From Sediminivirga luteola (GTDB taxonomy: Bacteria; Actinomycetota; Actinomycetes; Actinomycetales; Brevibacteriaceae), in the NCBI RefSeq assembly GCF_014639315.1, contig NZ_BMFY01000003.1, forward strand, positions 248,001 to 312,000: 64,000 nucleotides of DNA, written 5' to 3'. The stretch's first letter is position 1; each line of letters starts with the position of its first letter. Below the pieces are notes generated by a model. The model had not been told where the DNA came from and searched no databases. It was given only the letters and a program-made list of their open reading frames with translations. Of this stretch, positions 1 to 9,422 are shown piece by piece. Both the position numbers and the translations under genes were made by a program.

Positions 1-503
1 TCGAGCTTCAGGGACCCCTTCTTCAGATGGTCGATCACACGGCCGGGAGTGCCCACGACGACGGGCGCGCCGCGGCGCAGGCCGGCCAGCTGGGGCCCGT
101 AGGACTGGCCGCCGTAGATCGGCAGGATGGAGAAGCCGGGCAGCTGCGCGGCGTAGCTGGAGAAAGCCTCCGCCACCTGCAGGGCCAGTTCGCGGGTCGG
201 AGTGAGCACCAGGACCGCGGGACCCTCCGGTCTGGGGCCCACCTGGCCGGCGTCGGCGAGGCGGCTGAGCACCGGGAGGGCGAACGCCGCCGTCTTACCG
301 GTGCCGGTCTGGGCCAGGCCGACGACGTCGCGGCCCTCCAGCAGCGGCGGGATGGTCTGCGCCTGGATGGGGGAGGGACGCTCGTAGCCGACGGCGGTCA
401 GGGCGTCGAGGATGCGGGGATTCAGGGAGAAGGAGCTGAACGGGGGCAGCTCGTCGGGACCGGCTCCGCTGGCGGGGGCCGTGGTGGGGTGGGTGTCGTT
501 CAT
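1..503 (-). CDS. DEAD-box ATP-dependent RNA helicase, N-terminal part (cut by window edge)
   Basis: The first 167 codons of a superfamily 2 RNA helicase are present; the rest lies beyond base 1. In order, the protein shows the Q motif ([11 protein letters not shown]), Walker A/motif I (AQTGTGKT), motif Ia (PTRELALQV), the GG motif and motif Ib (TPGRVID). These are the ATP- and RNA-binding elements of the first RecA-like domain. Such enzymes use ATP to unwind short RNA duplexes in ribosome assembly, mRNA turnover or cold adaptation. The start is the ATG at 503-501, giving [13 protein letters not shown] before the Q motif. DEAD, SAT and the second RecA domain are not in view, so the subfamily (DeaD/CsdA or RhlE-like) cannot be fixed. 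Confidence 0.93.
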   Translation of the reverse strand, partial: MNDTHPTTAPASGAGPDELPPFSSFSLNPRILDALTAVGYERPSPIQAQTIPPLLEGRDVVGLAQTGTGKTAAFALPVLSRLADAGQVGPRPEGPAVLVLTPTRELALQVAEAFSSYAAQLPGFSILPIYGGQSYGPQLAGLRRGAPVVVGTPGRVIDHLKKGSLKL

Positions 504-698
504 GGATTCGCTTCCGGTTTCGCACACGCGGCCATACGCCCAGAGTGGAGACGCAGGGAGAGGTCGGCGTGAGCGTACTGCGGGATCGGGATCGAGAAGA
601 TCACTCCGGCGCGCGGCCAGGGGCACAGCGCGCGGGCACGACAAAGCCGATTGAATGTGTGGTGTACCCCCATCCTACCGCATCGCGCGGGCTCACAG

Positions 699-719
699 CC
701 ACCGGTCGCGCACCGGTGG
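699..719. promoter_or_regulatory. 8-bp inverted repeat in the leader of glyS
   Basis: CCACCGGT and ACCGGTGG are separated by 5 bases. A hexamer TAGGCT (726-731), a possible -10 element, follows 6 bases later. The repeat would therefore sit over the spacer or -35 region of a glyS promoter, with a leader of about 60 nt. It could be an operator or an RNA hairpin if transcription starts further upstream. The rest of the gap 504-799 shows nothing recognisable; no T-box is expected or seen. Confidence 0.3.
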
Positions 720-799
720 ATCGGTTAGGCTGGACTGCGGCTGTACATCGCACGTACAGGTCGTTATCCGTCCTTCGCACCCGAGGAGTCTCACGCACT

Positions 800-2179
800 G
801 TGGCACCTTCCACGCTCGATTCCGTCATCGCCCTGGCAAAGCGGCGCGGCTTCGTCTATCAGGCCGGTGAGATCTACGGCGGCTCGCGTTCCGCCTGGGA
901 CTACGGGCCCCTGGGTGTGGAGCTGAAAGAGAACATCAAGCAGCAGTGGTGGCGCACCTTCGTGCGCTCGCGCGGCGACATGGTCGGCCTGGACTCCTCC
1001 ATCATCCTGCCCAAACGGGTCTGGGAGGCCTCCGGCCACGTGGCGACGTTCGTGGACCCGCTGGTGGAATGCACCAGCTGCCACAAGCGGCACCGCCAGG
1101 ACCACCTTCAGGAGGGCTTCGCGGACAAGCACGGCCGGCCCGCGCAGGATATGACGGAGATCGTGTGCCCGGACTGCGGCACGCGTGGCCAGTGGACCGA
1201 GCCGCAGAACTTCTCCGGTCTGGTCAAGACCTATCTGGGCCCGGTGGACAACGAAGAGGGCCTGCACTACCTGCGTCCGGAGACCGCGCAGGGCATCTTC
1301 GTGAACTTCACCAATGTGCTCACCACCGCCCGGAAGAAGCCGCCGTTCGGCATCGGCCAGATCGGTAAGGCGTTCCGGAACGAGATCACGCCCGGCAACT
1401 TCATCTTCCGGACCCGCGAGTTCGAGCAGATGGAGATCGAGTTCTTCACCCATCCGGACGACGCCGCCGCCTGGTTCGACCGCTGGGTGGAGGACTGCTG
1501 GAACTGGTTCACGGATCTGGGTATCGACGAGAGCCACATGCGGCGCCTGGACGTGCCCGAGGAGGAGCGCGCCCACTACTCGGCCGGCACCATCGACATC
1601 GAGTACGAGTTCGGCTTCCAGGGCAAGCCCTGGGGGGAGCTGATGGGCGTGGCGAACCGCACCGACTACGACTTGAGCCAGCACTCGGAGGCCTCCGGCG
1701 CCAAGCTGCAGTACTTCGACCAGGCCTCGGGCGAGCGCTACACGCCCTACGTGATCGAGCCCTCCTTCGGCCTGACCCGCTCCATGATGGCGTTCCTGAT
1801 CGACGCCTACACCGAGGACGAGGCGCCCAACGCCAAGGGCGGCGTCGACACCCGCACCGTGCTGAAACTGGACCCGCGCCTGGCCCCGGTCAAGGCAGCG
1901 GTCCTGCCGCTGAGCCGCAACGAGAGGCTCACGCCCAAGGCCAAGGCTCTCGCCGAGGAGCTGCGCGGCAGCTGGAACGTGGACTTCGACGACGCCGGCG
2001 CCATCGGCCGCCGGTACCGCCGCCAGGACGAGATCGGCACGCCGTTCTGCATCACGGTGGACTTCGACTCCCTCGACGACGACGCCGTGACCATCCGGCG
2101 CCGCGACGACATGTCGCAGGAGCGCGTCGCGCTCTCCCAGGTGGCCGATTACCTGGCGCCCGGGCTCAAGGGCGCCTGA
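800..2179 (+). CDS. glyS: Glycine--tRNA ligase, single-chain dimeric type
   Basis: This cytoplasmic class II synthetase charges tRNA-Gly with glycine. The 459-aa length matches the actinobacterial single-chain form. Visible elements are the N-terminal region with [12 protein letters not shown] and YGPLG, two CxxC pairs (CTSCHKRH and CPDCG) that suggest a zinc site, motif 2 ([19 protein letters not shown]) and motif 3 ([11 protein letters not shown]). The C-terminal third is the anticodon-binding domain. The start is GTG at 800 (MAPSTLDSV). The frame is open upstream to 545, but that part has no family similarity and is of junk composition. The gene stands alone, 296 bp from the divergent helicase. 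Confidence 0.96.
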   Translation: MAPSTLDSVIALAKRRGFVYQAGEIYGGSRSAWDYGPLGVELKENIKQQWWRTFVRSRGDMVGLDSSIILPKRVWEASGHVATFVDPLVECTSCHKRHRQDHLQEGFADKHGRPAQDMTEIVCPDCGTRGQWTEPQNFSGLVKTYLGPVDNEEGLHYLRPETAQGIFVNFTNVLTTARKKPPFGIGQIGKAFRNEITPGNFIFRTREFEQMEIEFFTHPDDAAAWFDRWVEDCWNWFTDLGIDESHMRRLDVPEEERAHYSAGTIDIEYEFGFQGKPWGELMGVANRTDYDLSQHSEASGAKLQYFDQASGERYTPYVIEPSFGLTRSMMAFLIDAYTEDEAPNAKGGVDTRTVLKLDPRLAPVKAAVLPLSRNERLTPKAKALAEELRGSWNVDFDDAGAIGRRYRRQDEIGTPFCITVDFDSLDDDAVTIRRRDDMSQERVALSQVADYLAPGLKGA

Positions 2180-2223
2180 GCCGGCAGCCGGTGAGAAGGT
2201 CGGCGAGGTGAGGCGGCTCAGTC

Positions 2224-3498
2224 ATGGGCGCAGGGCATAGTCACGCGCCGCGGTCCCTGACCAGGCGCCAGCGTTCGTCCCGCCGCCGGGCGGTGTGGGC
2301 GATGCTGTGCATCCTGGTCCCGCTGGGCCTGGCCGCCGTACTGGGCATGATCCTGCTGTGGCCCTCGGGCAGCCAGGCCGGCGGCGGGGCCTCCGGCGAT
2401 GCTGCCTTCGGCGGCAGCGACTTCCTCCGCGGTCAGGTGGTCGCAGCGGATCTGAGCGACTGCCAGCCGCAGGACCCGATGCCGGCCGATGGCTGCGCCC
2501 GGGTGGAAGTCCAGGTCGGCGAGCGCACCGGCAGTCTCTACCTGCCGCCCGAGGCGGTGGCGGCGGGGGTCGAGGCCGGCGACGCCGTCCGGGTGATCGA
2601 CCTGTCCGAAGATCCCGATCTCTTCGCCGACGACCCTCAGCTGGCAGCCGAGGATCCGGGCGCGTTCGGAGTGACGACGGATTTCGTCTTCGTCGACTAC
2701 GACCGCACGGTGCCGCTGGGGCTGCTGGCGGCGCTCTATGCCCTGGTCGTCGTCGCGGTGGCCGGCTGGCGCGGTCTGCGGGCGCTCATCGGCCTCGGCC
2801 TCGCCTTCGGCATCATGCTCGGCTTCATGCTGCCGGCGCTCGTGGCCGGGCACCCGCCGCTGCTGGTGGCCCTCATCGCCTCGACCGTGATCATGTACCT
2901 GGTGCTGTATCTGGCGCACGGACTGACCGCCCGCACCTCGACGGCACTGCTGGGCACCATCGCCGGCATCGTCATCACGACCCTGCTGGGTGCCTGGATG
3001 ACCGACTGGTCGAATCTCGCCGGGGTCTACAGCGAGGATGCCTACGTCCTTGACTCCCTGGCCAGCATCGATCCGCGCGGCTTGATCATGTGCGGCATGG
3101 TGATCGCCGGCCTCGGCGTGCTCAACGACGTCACCATCACCCAGGCGTCCGCCGTCTGGGAACTGCGCGAATCGAGTCCCGCGCTGGGGCCCAGGGGCGT
3201 GTTCGCCCGGGCCATGCGCATCGGCCGGGACCATATCGCCTCGACCGTCTACACCATCGCCTTCGCCTACGCCGGCGCCGCCCTGGCGACGTTGCTGCTG
3301 ATCACCGTGCTCGACCGCTCCCTGATCGACGCGCTGACGATGGGGGACATCGCGGTCGAGGTGGCCCGGACCCTGGTGGGCTCGATCGGCCTGGTGCTGG
3401 CGATCCCGATGACGACGGCGATCGCGGTGCTCATCTCCTTCGCCACCCAGGCACCCGAGGAAGCACCCGGCGAGGCACCCGCGGAGGCGACGGCATAG
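2224..3498 (+). CDS. YibE/F-like multi-pass membrane protein
   Basis: A 424-aa membrane protein of the YibE/YibF family, whose molecular function is not established. After a basic N-terminus there is one membrane segment (about residues 27-45). An extracytoplasmic domain of about 110 residues follows, containing VEVQVGERTGSLYLP. About seven further hydrophobic segments run from residue 165 to the end, including GVLNDVTITQASAVWELRE between segments, a stretch typical of the family. The tail is rich in Glu, Ala and Pro. It lies between glyS (44-bp gap) and dusB (37-bp gap) on the same strand. A role in transport is possible but not shown by the sequence. Confidence 0.85.
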   Translation: MGAGHSHAPRSLTRRQRSSRRRAVWAMLCILVPLGLAAVLGMILLWPSGSQAGGGASGDAAFGGSDFLRGQVVAADLSDCQPQDPMPADGCARVEVQVGERTGSLYLPPEAVAAGVEAGDAVRVIDLSEDPDLFADDPQLAAEDPGAFGVTTDFVFVDYDRTVPLGLLAALYALVVVAVAGWRGLRALIGLGLAFGIMLGFMLPALVAGHPPLLVALIASTVIMYLVLYLAHGLTARTSTALLGTIAGIVITTLLGAWMTDWSNLAGVYSEDAYVLDSLASIDPRGLIMCGMVIAGLGVLNDVTITQASAVWELRESSPALGPRGVFARAMRIGRDHIASTVYTIAFAYAGAALATLLLITVLDRSLIDALTMGDIAVEVARTLVGSIGLVLAIPMTTAIAVLISFATQAPEEAPGEAPAEATA

Positions 3499-3535
3499 GG
3501 CACGCGATTTGGGGCGGTTTGAGACAATGGATGGC

Positions 3536-4738
3536 GTGAACACCACCATCACCACTGCCGCCGTGCCCGCCGGCGCCGAGCCGGCCGTGCCCGGGCGCGC
3601 TCCGCTGCGCATCGGGAACCTGGTCCTGGACAGCCCCGTCGTCCTGGCCCCCATGGCGGGCATCACCAACACTGCGTTCCGCCGCATGTGCCGCGAGTAC
3701 GGCGCCGGGCTGTACGTCACCGAGATGGTCACCTCGCGTGCGCTCGTGGAGCGCACGCCCACCAGCATGCGCATCATCCATCACGAGCCGTACGAGACAC
3801 CGCGTTCGGTGCAGCTGTACGGCGTGGACCCGGTCACGGTCGGGCAGGCGGTGCGGATGCTGGTGGAGGAGGACCGCGCCGACCACATCGATCTGAACTT
3901 CGGCTGCCCCGTGCCGAAGGTGACCCGCAAGGGCGGCGGCGCGGCACTGCCCTGGAAGCTCGACCTGTTCACCGCCATCGTGCGCACGGCGGTCGCAGAG
4001 GCATCCCGGGGGGACATCCCGCTGACCGTCAAGATGCGCAAGGGCATCGACGCCGATCACCTGACCTATCTGGAGGCCGGGCGGATCGCCAGGGACGCGG
4101 GCGTCGCCTCCGTGGCGCTGCATGCCCGCACCGCCGCGGACTTCTACTCCGGCAGGGCCGACTGGGATGCCATCGCCCGGCTGAAGGACGAGCTGGGGGA
4201 CACCGTGCCGGTGCTCGGCAACGGGGACATCTTCGCCGCGGAGGACGCGCTGGAGATGATGCGCACCACCGGCTGCGACGGCGTCGTGATCGGGCGGGGC
4301 TGCCAGGGACGGCCCTGGCTCTTCGGCGACCTCGCCGCGGCCCTGAACGGCTTGGACTTCCGGCACCGCCCGTCCCTGGGTGAGGTGGCCGACGCGGTCT
4401 ACCGGCATGGCACCTACCTGGTGGAGCACTTCGAGGAGGAGTTCCGCGGGGTCCGGGACCTGCGCAAGCACATGGCCTGGTACTTCAAGGGATACGCCAT
4501 CGGCGGCGATGCCCGCCGGGCGCTGGCGATGGTCTCCTCCCTGGCCGAACTGCGGGAGATCCTCTCCGGCTTGGACCGCGAGGCCCCCTACCCGGGCGCC
4601 GATGCCGAGGGCACCCGCGGCCGAGCCGGGCGTCCCAAGCGTCCCGTGCTGCCCGAACGCTGGCTGGAGTCCAGGCGCGTGGACGAGCAGCGCTCACGCG
4701 AGCTGCACGAGGCCGAGCTTGACGTCTCGGGAGGCTGA
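3536..4738 (+). CDS. dusB: tRNA-dihydrouridine synthase (DusB type)
   Basis: An FMN enzyme that reduces uridines in the D-loop of tRNA to dihydrouridine with NADPH. The 400-aa protein shows the TIM-barrel signatures LAPMAGITNTAFRRMC near the N-terminus and DLNFGCPVPKVTRKGGG, with the catalytic Cys in FGCP. Phosphate-binding GNGDIF and GVVIGRGCQGRPWLF come next, then the helical C-terminal domain. The start is uncertain. GTG at 3536 is preferred because a -10-like GACAAT lies 7 nt before it and would overlap the alternative ATG at 3527. The stop is 4 bp before dgt, so the two are probably cotranscribed. Confidence 0.93.
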   Translation: MNTTITTAAVPAGAEPAVPGRAPLRIGNLVLDSPVVLAPMAGITNTAFRRMCREYGAGLYVTEMVTSRALVERTPTSMRIIHHEPYETPRSVQLYGVDPVTVGQAVRMLVEEDRADHIDLNFGCPVPKVTRKGGGAALPWKLDLFTAIVRTAVAEASRGDIPLTVKMRKGIDADHLTYLEAGRIARDAGVASVALHARTAADFYSGRADWDAIARLKDELGDTVPVLGNGDIFAAEDALEMMRTTGCDGVVIGRGCQGRPWLFGDLAAALNGLDFRHRPSLGEVADAVYRHGTYLVEHFEEEFRGVRDLRKHMAWYFKGYAIGGDARRALAMVSSLAELREILSGLDREAPYPGADAEGTRGRAGRPKRPVLPERWLESRRVDEQRSRELHEAELDVSGG

Positions 4739-4742
4739 GCGG

Positions 4743-6026
4743 ATGGACATCCTGACCGGCCAGGTGGCCGGGTACTCCGCCGAGGACCGGGAGCGCTGGG
4801 TCACCGAGCGCGCGAAGAACCCGCGCCGCTCCGCCTTCCAGCGTGACCGGGCACGGGTGCTGCACTCTTCCGGGCTGCGGCGGCTGGGGGCAAAGACCCA
4901 GGTGGTCTCGCCCGGCAGCGACGACTTCGTCCGGAACCGGCTGACCCATTCGCTGGAGGTCGCCCAGGTCGGGCGCGAGCTCGCCCGGTACTTGGGCTGC
5001 GATCCCGATATCGTGGACGCCGCCTGCCTGAGCCACGACCTCGGGCATCCGCCGTTCGGGCACAACGGGGAGACCGCGCTGGCGCGTATCGCCGCGGACA
5101 TCGGCGGGTTCGAGGGGAATGCGCAGACCCTGCGCCTGCTCACCCGGCTCGAGCCGAAAGTCGCCTGGCCCTCCGGCCGCCCCGCCGGGCTGAACCTCAC
5201 CCGGGCCACGCTGGACGCGGTGATCAAGTATCCGTGGCCGCTGGAGGAGGCGCCGCCCGTGACCGGGGAGTCGTCCCGGCTGCAGAAGTTCGGCGTTTAC
5301 GCCGACGATCTGGAGGTGTTCCGCTGGTGCCGCAACGGCCGGGCGGACGGTCAGCGATGCCTGGAGGCCCAGCTGATGGACCTGGCCGATGACATCTCCT
5401 ATTCGGTGCACGATATGGAGGATGCCGTGGTCGGCGGCCACCTGGACCTGTCGAGCCTCGGCCGGGACGAGGTGCGCGCCGGCCTGGTGGACATCACCCG
5501 GCGGTGGTACCTGCCGGAGGTCTCCGCCGAGGACATCACCGGCGCCCTGGACCGGCTGACGGCCTGCTCGTACTGGCAGCACGACTACGACGGCAGCCGC
5601 CGCGCGCAGGCGAGCCTGAAGCATATGACGAGCCAGCTCATCGGCCGGTTCGCCGCCGCCGCGGAGGCGGCCACGCGGGAGGAGTACGGCTACGAGCCGC
5701 TGGCCCGCTACGAGGGACGCCTGATGGTCCCGGAGGCCACGGCGGTGGAGATCGCCGTGCTCAAGGGACTCTCCACGCTGACCGTCATGGTGGCCGAGGA
5801 CCGGCTGCGGCTGCAGGAGATCCAGCAGCAGGTGCTCTTCGACCTCGCCGACTACTTCCAGGCCAAGCCTGAGGCCCTGGAGCCGATGTTCGCCGCCGAT
5901 CACCGGGAGGCGGAGACGGACGCGGAGCGGCTGCGGGTCGTGATCGATCAGATCGCCTCCCTGACGGACCATTCGGCCTGGAGCGTCTACCATTCGATCC
6001 ATGCGGGTGCCCATGACAGGTTCTGA
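4743..6026 (+). CDS. dgt: Deoxyguanosinetriphosphate triphosphohydrolase-like HD enzyme
   Basis: A dNTP triphosphohydrolase of the HD superfamily that cleaves dNTPs to nucleoside and triphosphate. In this 427-aa protein the metal ligands are visible as H69 (RLTHSLEV), H98-D99 (CLSHDLGHPPFGHNGE) and a later Asp in LMDLADDISYSVHD. The N-terminal FQRDRARVLHSSGLRRL is the usual family start region. The ATG at 4743 follows the dusB stop by 4 bp, and the frame upstream of it is only a dusB shadow. dnaG follows after 12 bp. A dusB-dgt-dnaG run is common in actinobacteria. Confidence 0.94.
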   Translation: MDILTGQVAGYSAEDRERWVTERAKNPRRSAFQRDRARVLHSSGLRRLGAKTQVVSPGSDDFVRNRLTHSLEVAQVGRELARYLGCDPDIVDAACLSHDLGHPPFGHNGETALARIAADIGGFEGNAQTLRLLTRLEPKVAWPSGRPAGLNLTRATLDAVIKYPWPLEEAPPVTGESSRLQKFGVYADDLEVFRWCRNGRADGQRCLEAQLMDLADDISYSVHDMEDAVVGGHLDLSSLGRDEVRAGLVDITRRWYLPEVSAEDITGALDRLTACSYWQHDYDGSRRAQASLKHMTSQLIGRFAAAAEAATREEYGYEPLARYEGRLMVPEATAVEIAVLKGLSTLTVMVAEDRLRLQEIQQQVLFDLADYFQAKPEALEPMFAADHREAETDAERLRVVIDQIASLTDHSAWSVYHSIHAGAHDRF

Positions 6027-6038
6027 CCGGGAGCGGCG

Positions 6039-7946
6039 ATGGCCGGCCTGATCCGCAGGGAGGACATCGACGAGGTGCGCGCCCGCACCCGCATCGACGA
6101 GGTGGTGTCCGCCCACGTCACCTTGAAGAACGCCGGCGTGGACTCGATGAAGGGACTGTGCCCCTTCCACGACGAGCGCACCCCCTCGTTCCACGTGCGG
6201 CCGCAGGCCGGGATGTACCACTGCTTCGGCTGCGGCGAGAGCGGCGATGTGTTCACCTTCCTGCAGAAGATGGACCACGTCACCTTCGCCGAGGCGGTCG
6301 AGCGCCTCGCCGCGCAGGCCGGCGTCCAGCTGCGCTACGAGGAGGGCGCAGGACCGGACCGCGAGCAGATGGGCAAGCGCCAGCGCCTGGTCGATATGCA
6401 CGCCGTGGCGCTGCAGTTCTTCCGCGAGCAGCTGGAGAGCCCGGAAGCGGCGATCGCCCGTGGCTTCCTGTCCGAGCGGGGTTTCGACCGGCAGGCGGCC
6501 GAGCACTTCGGGGTGGGATTCGCCCCGCGCAGCTGGGACGCCCTGGGCAAGCATCTGCGCGGCCGCGGCTACACGACGGAGGAGATCCTCGCCGGCGGGC
6601 TGGCGAGCCAGGGGAACCGGGGCGGGTACGACCGGTTCCGCGGCCGGCTGATGTGGCCGATCCGCGATGTCGCCGGCAATACGATCGGCTTCGGGGCCCG
6701 CCGGCTGTACGAGGACGATCAGGGGCCGAAGTACCTCAACACCCCGGACACGCAGCTCTATCACAAGAACCAGGTGCTCTACGGGATCGATCTGGCTAAG
6801 CGGGCGATCGCCAAGACGAAGCAGATCGTCGTGGTCGAGGGCTACACCGATGTGATGGCCTGCCATCTGGCCGGCATCGAGACGGCGGTGGCGACCTGTG
6901 GCACCGCCTTCGGGCCCGAGCACATCCGGGTGGTGCGCCGGATGCTCTCCGACGACGCGGCGCACTCCGGCGAGGTCATCTTCACCTTCGACGGCGACGA
7001 GGCCGGCCGGAAAGCGGCGCTGAAGGCGTTCGAGCTGGATCAGCGCTTCGTCGCCCAGACCTTCGTGGCGGTGGAGCCCGGCGGCCTGGACCCCTGCGAC
7101 TTACGGCAGCAGCGCGGCGACGAGGCCGTGCGCGAGCTGGTCTCCGGCCGCCGTCCGCTGTTCGAGTTCGCGCTCACCTCGACGCTGGCCGGCATCGACC
7201 TGAGCACCGTGGAGGGGCGGGTGCGCGCCGTCCGCGCCGTGGCGCCGGTCGTTGCCGGCATCCGCGACCGCTCGCTGCAGCCGCACTACGCCCGGTTCGT
7301 CGCCGGGCGCATCGGCGTCGAGGTCGAGGAGGTCACCGCCGCGGTGCGCAGCGCCGCGCGGCGGGCCGGCGCGCCGGCGGCCGAGGGGCCCCGCGGCCGC
7401 CTGGATGCGGGTGCGCCCGGCAGCGGGGAGCAACTGCCGCCGCCGGCGGTCGGACCGCATAACCACTGGGGTGCGGACCCGGCCGATCCCAAGGCGCAGG
7501 TGCAGCGGCAGGCGCTCCAGGTCGTGCTGCAGCAACCAGGATTCGTCAACGCGAGGCTGTTCGACCGGCTGGACGGCTCGGTGTTCACGGTCCCGGCGTT
7601 CCGGCACGTGCATGAGGCGATGCGCGCCGCCGGGGGAGTGGCCGCGGCAGCGAAGACGCCTCAGGGCTGGCCGGAGAGGGTGCGGCAGAACGCGCTGCCG
7701 GAGGTGGCGCCGCTGGTCGGCGAACTCGCGGTGGCGCCGCTGCCGGCCCAGCCAGGGGCCGCGCTGGAACGGTACTGCAAGGCCGTGGTGGCGCGGTTGT
7801 TCGATCTGGACATGCTGCGCATCGCCGGGGACATGCACGCCCGGCTCCAGCAGATCGGGGACTCCAACCCGCAGGAGCAGCAGCACATCCTCCGCCAGCT
7901 GCAGGTGCTCGAGGCCAACCGCGCCCGGCTGCGCGCGACCTTCTAG
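6039..7946 (+). CDS. dnaG: DNA primase
   Basis: It synthesises RNA primers for replication. The 635-aa protein has the N-terminal CHC2 zinc finger (C41, H44, C62, C65; CPFHDERTPSF and YHCFGCGESG). The catalytic core contains RFRGRLMWPIRD, and the TOPRIM domain shows VVVEGYTDVMA and TFDGDEAGRKA with the metal-binding Glu and Asp residues. From about residue 470 onward lies the less conserved C-terminal region that contacts the DnaB helicase, with a long Ala/Pro-rich linker before it (about 445-490). The start ATG gives MAGLIRREDIDEVR, as expected for the family. Confidence 0.96.
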   Translation: MAGLIRREDIDEVRARTRIDEVVSAHVTLKNAGVDSMKGLCPFHDERTPSFHVRPQAGMYHCFGCGESGDVFTFLQKMDHVTFAEAVERLAAQAGVQLRYEEGAGPDREQMGKRQRLVDMHAVALQFFREQLESPEAAIARGFLSERGFDRQAAEHFGVGFAPRSWDALGKHLRGRGYTTEEILAGGLASQGNRGGYDRFRGRLMWPIRDVAGNTIGFGARRLYEDDQGPKYLNTPDTQLYHKNQVLYGIDLAKRAIAKTKQIVVVEGYTDVMACHLAGIETAVATCGTAFGPEHIRVVRRMLSDDAAHSGEVIFTFDGDEAGRKAALKAFELDQRFVAQTFVAVEPGGLDPCDLRQQRGDEAVRELVSGRRPLFEFALTSTLAGIDLSTVEGRVRAVRAVAPVVAGIRDRSLQPHYARFVAGRIGVEVEEVTAAVRSAARRAGAPAAEGPRGRLDAGAPGSGEQLPPPAVGPHNHWGADPADPKAQVQRQALQVVLQQPGFVNARLFDRLDGSVFTVPAFRHVHEAMRAAGGVAAAAKTPQGWPERVRQNALPEVAPLVGELAVAPLPAQPGAALERYCKAVVARLFDLDMLRIAGDMHARLQQIGDSNPQEQQHILRQLQVLEANRARLRATF

Positions 7947-8092
7947 GGCCCGCGCCCTTCTATCGCCTGCCCCTTCGTGACGGCATGTGACAGTCCCCGC
8001 GCTGATCACGGCGGCGCGCGGGACACACTGGGCACGAACATGCGAGGATCCGGGCAGCGTCGCCCGCCAGCAGCGATTCCCAGGAGGACGTC

Positions 8093-9406
8093 ATGAGCGA
8101 GTGGTCATTCGAGACGCGGCAGATCCATGCCGGGCAGGTACCGGACCCCACGACCGGTGCGCGCGCCGTGCCCATCTACCAGACGACGTCCTTCGTCTTC
8201 GACAGCGTCAAGACCGCCGCCGACCGCTTCGCGCTTGCTGAGCTGGGCCCCATCTACACGCGAATCGGCGGCCCCACCAATGAGGTCGTGGAGCAGCGGC
8301 TGGCTGATCTGGAGGGCGGGGTGGGTGCCGTCGCGCTCGGCTCGGGCCAGGCGGCCGAATCCCTGGCGCTGTTCAACGTGGCGCAGGCCGGAGATCACAT
8401 CGTCGCCAGCCCGAGCCTCTACGGGGGCACCTACAACCTGCTCGACCAGACTCTGCCGAAGTTCGGCATCGAGGTCACCTTCGTCACCGATCCGGATGAC
8501 CTGGACCAGTGGCGCGCGGCGGCGCGTCCCAATACCAAGGCGTTCTTCGCCGAGACCATCTCCAATCCCCGGCAGGACGTGCTGGACATCGAGGCGGTCG
8601 CCGATGTCGCCCATCAGTCCGGGGTCCCGCTCATCGTCGACAACACCCTCGCCACGCCGTACCTCGTCCGGCCGCTGGAGCACGGCGCGGACGTCGTCGT
8701 GCACTCGGCCACCAAGTACCTGGGCGGCCACGGCACGGCGATCGCCGGCGTGGTCGTCGACGGCGGCAGTTTCGACTTCAGCCAGGACCCGGAACGGTTC
8801 CCCGGCTTCAACCAGCCAGACCCGTCCTACAACGGGCTCGTCTTCGCCCGCGACCTTGGCCCGGACTCGCCGTTCGGCGCGAACGTGTCCTTCGGCATCA
8901 AACTGCGCGTGCAGCTGCTGCGCGATCTGGGCCCGGCGCTGGCGCCGTTCAACTCGTTCCTCCTGCTACAGGGCCTGGAGACGCTGAGCCTGCGCATCGA
9001 ACGGCACGTGGCCAACGCCCAGCGCGTGGCCGAGTGGCTCGAGGCGCACGAGCAGGTGCAGTCGGTCGCCTACGCCGGGCTGCCGTCCAGCCCGTGGTAC
9101 GAGCGCGGCAAGCGCTACGCCCCGCGCGGCGTCGGCTCCGTGCTGGCCTTCGAGATCGCCGGCGGCTACGACGCCGCGGTGGCGTTCGTCAACGCGCTGG
9201 AGCTGCACTCCCTGGTGGCCAATATCGGCGATGTCCGCTCGCTCGTGATCCACCCGGCCTCCACGACACACTCCCAGCTGAACGAGGAGCAGCAGCGTTC
9301 GGCGGGCGTCGCCCCCGGCCTGGTCCGGCTCTCCGTCGGCCTGGAACACATCGACGATATCCTGGCCGATCTGAGAAAGGGTTTCGACGCTGCCCGCCTC
9401 CCGTGA
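8093..9406 (+). CDS. metY: O-acetylhomoserine aminocarboxypropyltransferase (sulfhydrylase)
   Basis: A PLP enzyme of the Cys/Met metabolism family that makes homocysteine from O-acetylhomoserine and sulfide. The 437-aa length is that of MetY rather than the shorter MetB/MetC. Visible are [12 protein letters not shown] N-terminal residues, [20 protein letters not shown], the phosphate-binding [12 protein letters not shown], and the PLP lysine in [13 protein letters not shown]. The C-terminal region shows [14 protein letters not shown]. The start ATG at 8093 has a strong AGGAGG ribosome site. metX follows after 16 bp, and the two enzymes catalyse consecutive steps. No SAM riboswitch could be recognised in the 146-bp leader. 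Confidence 0.94.
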   Translation: MSEWSFETRQIHAGQVPDPTTGARAVPIYQTTSFVFDSVKTAADRFALAELGPIYTRIGGPTNEVVEQRLADLEGGVGAVALGSGQAAESLALFNVAQAGDHIVASPSLYGGTYNLLDQTLPKFGIEVTFVTDPDDLDQWRAAARPNTKAFFAETISNPRQDVLDIEAVADVAHQSGVPLIVDNTLATPYLVRPLEHGADVVVHSATKYLGGHGTAIAGVVVDGGSFDFSQDPERFPGFNQPDPSYNGLVFARDLGPDSPFGANVSFGIKLRVQLLRDLGPALAPFNSFLLLQGLETLSLRIERHVANAQRVAEWLEAHEQVQSVAYAGLPSSPWYERGKRYAPRGVGSVLAFEIAGGYDAAVAFVNALELHSLVANIGDVRSLVIHPASTTHSQLNEEQQRSAGVAPGLVRLSVGLEHIDDILADLRKGFDAARLP

Positions 9407-9422
9407 CTCCCTGTCCGATTCC

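Noticed and set aside
545..799. N-terminal extension of glycyl-tRNA synthetase
   Set aside because: The frame is open but has no similarity to the family and atypical composition; GTG at 800 gives the standard N-terminus.
7947..8092. SAM riboswitch before metY
   Set aside because: Only 146 bp are available, and no SAM-I or other known aptamer core could be recognised; a strong simple ribosome site is present.
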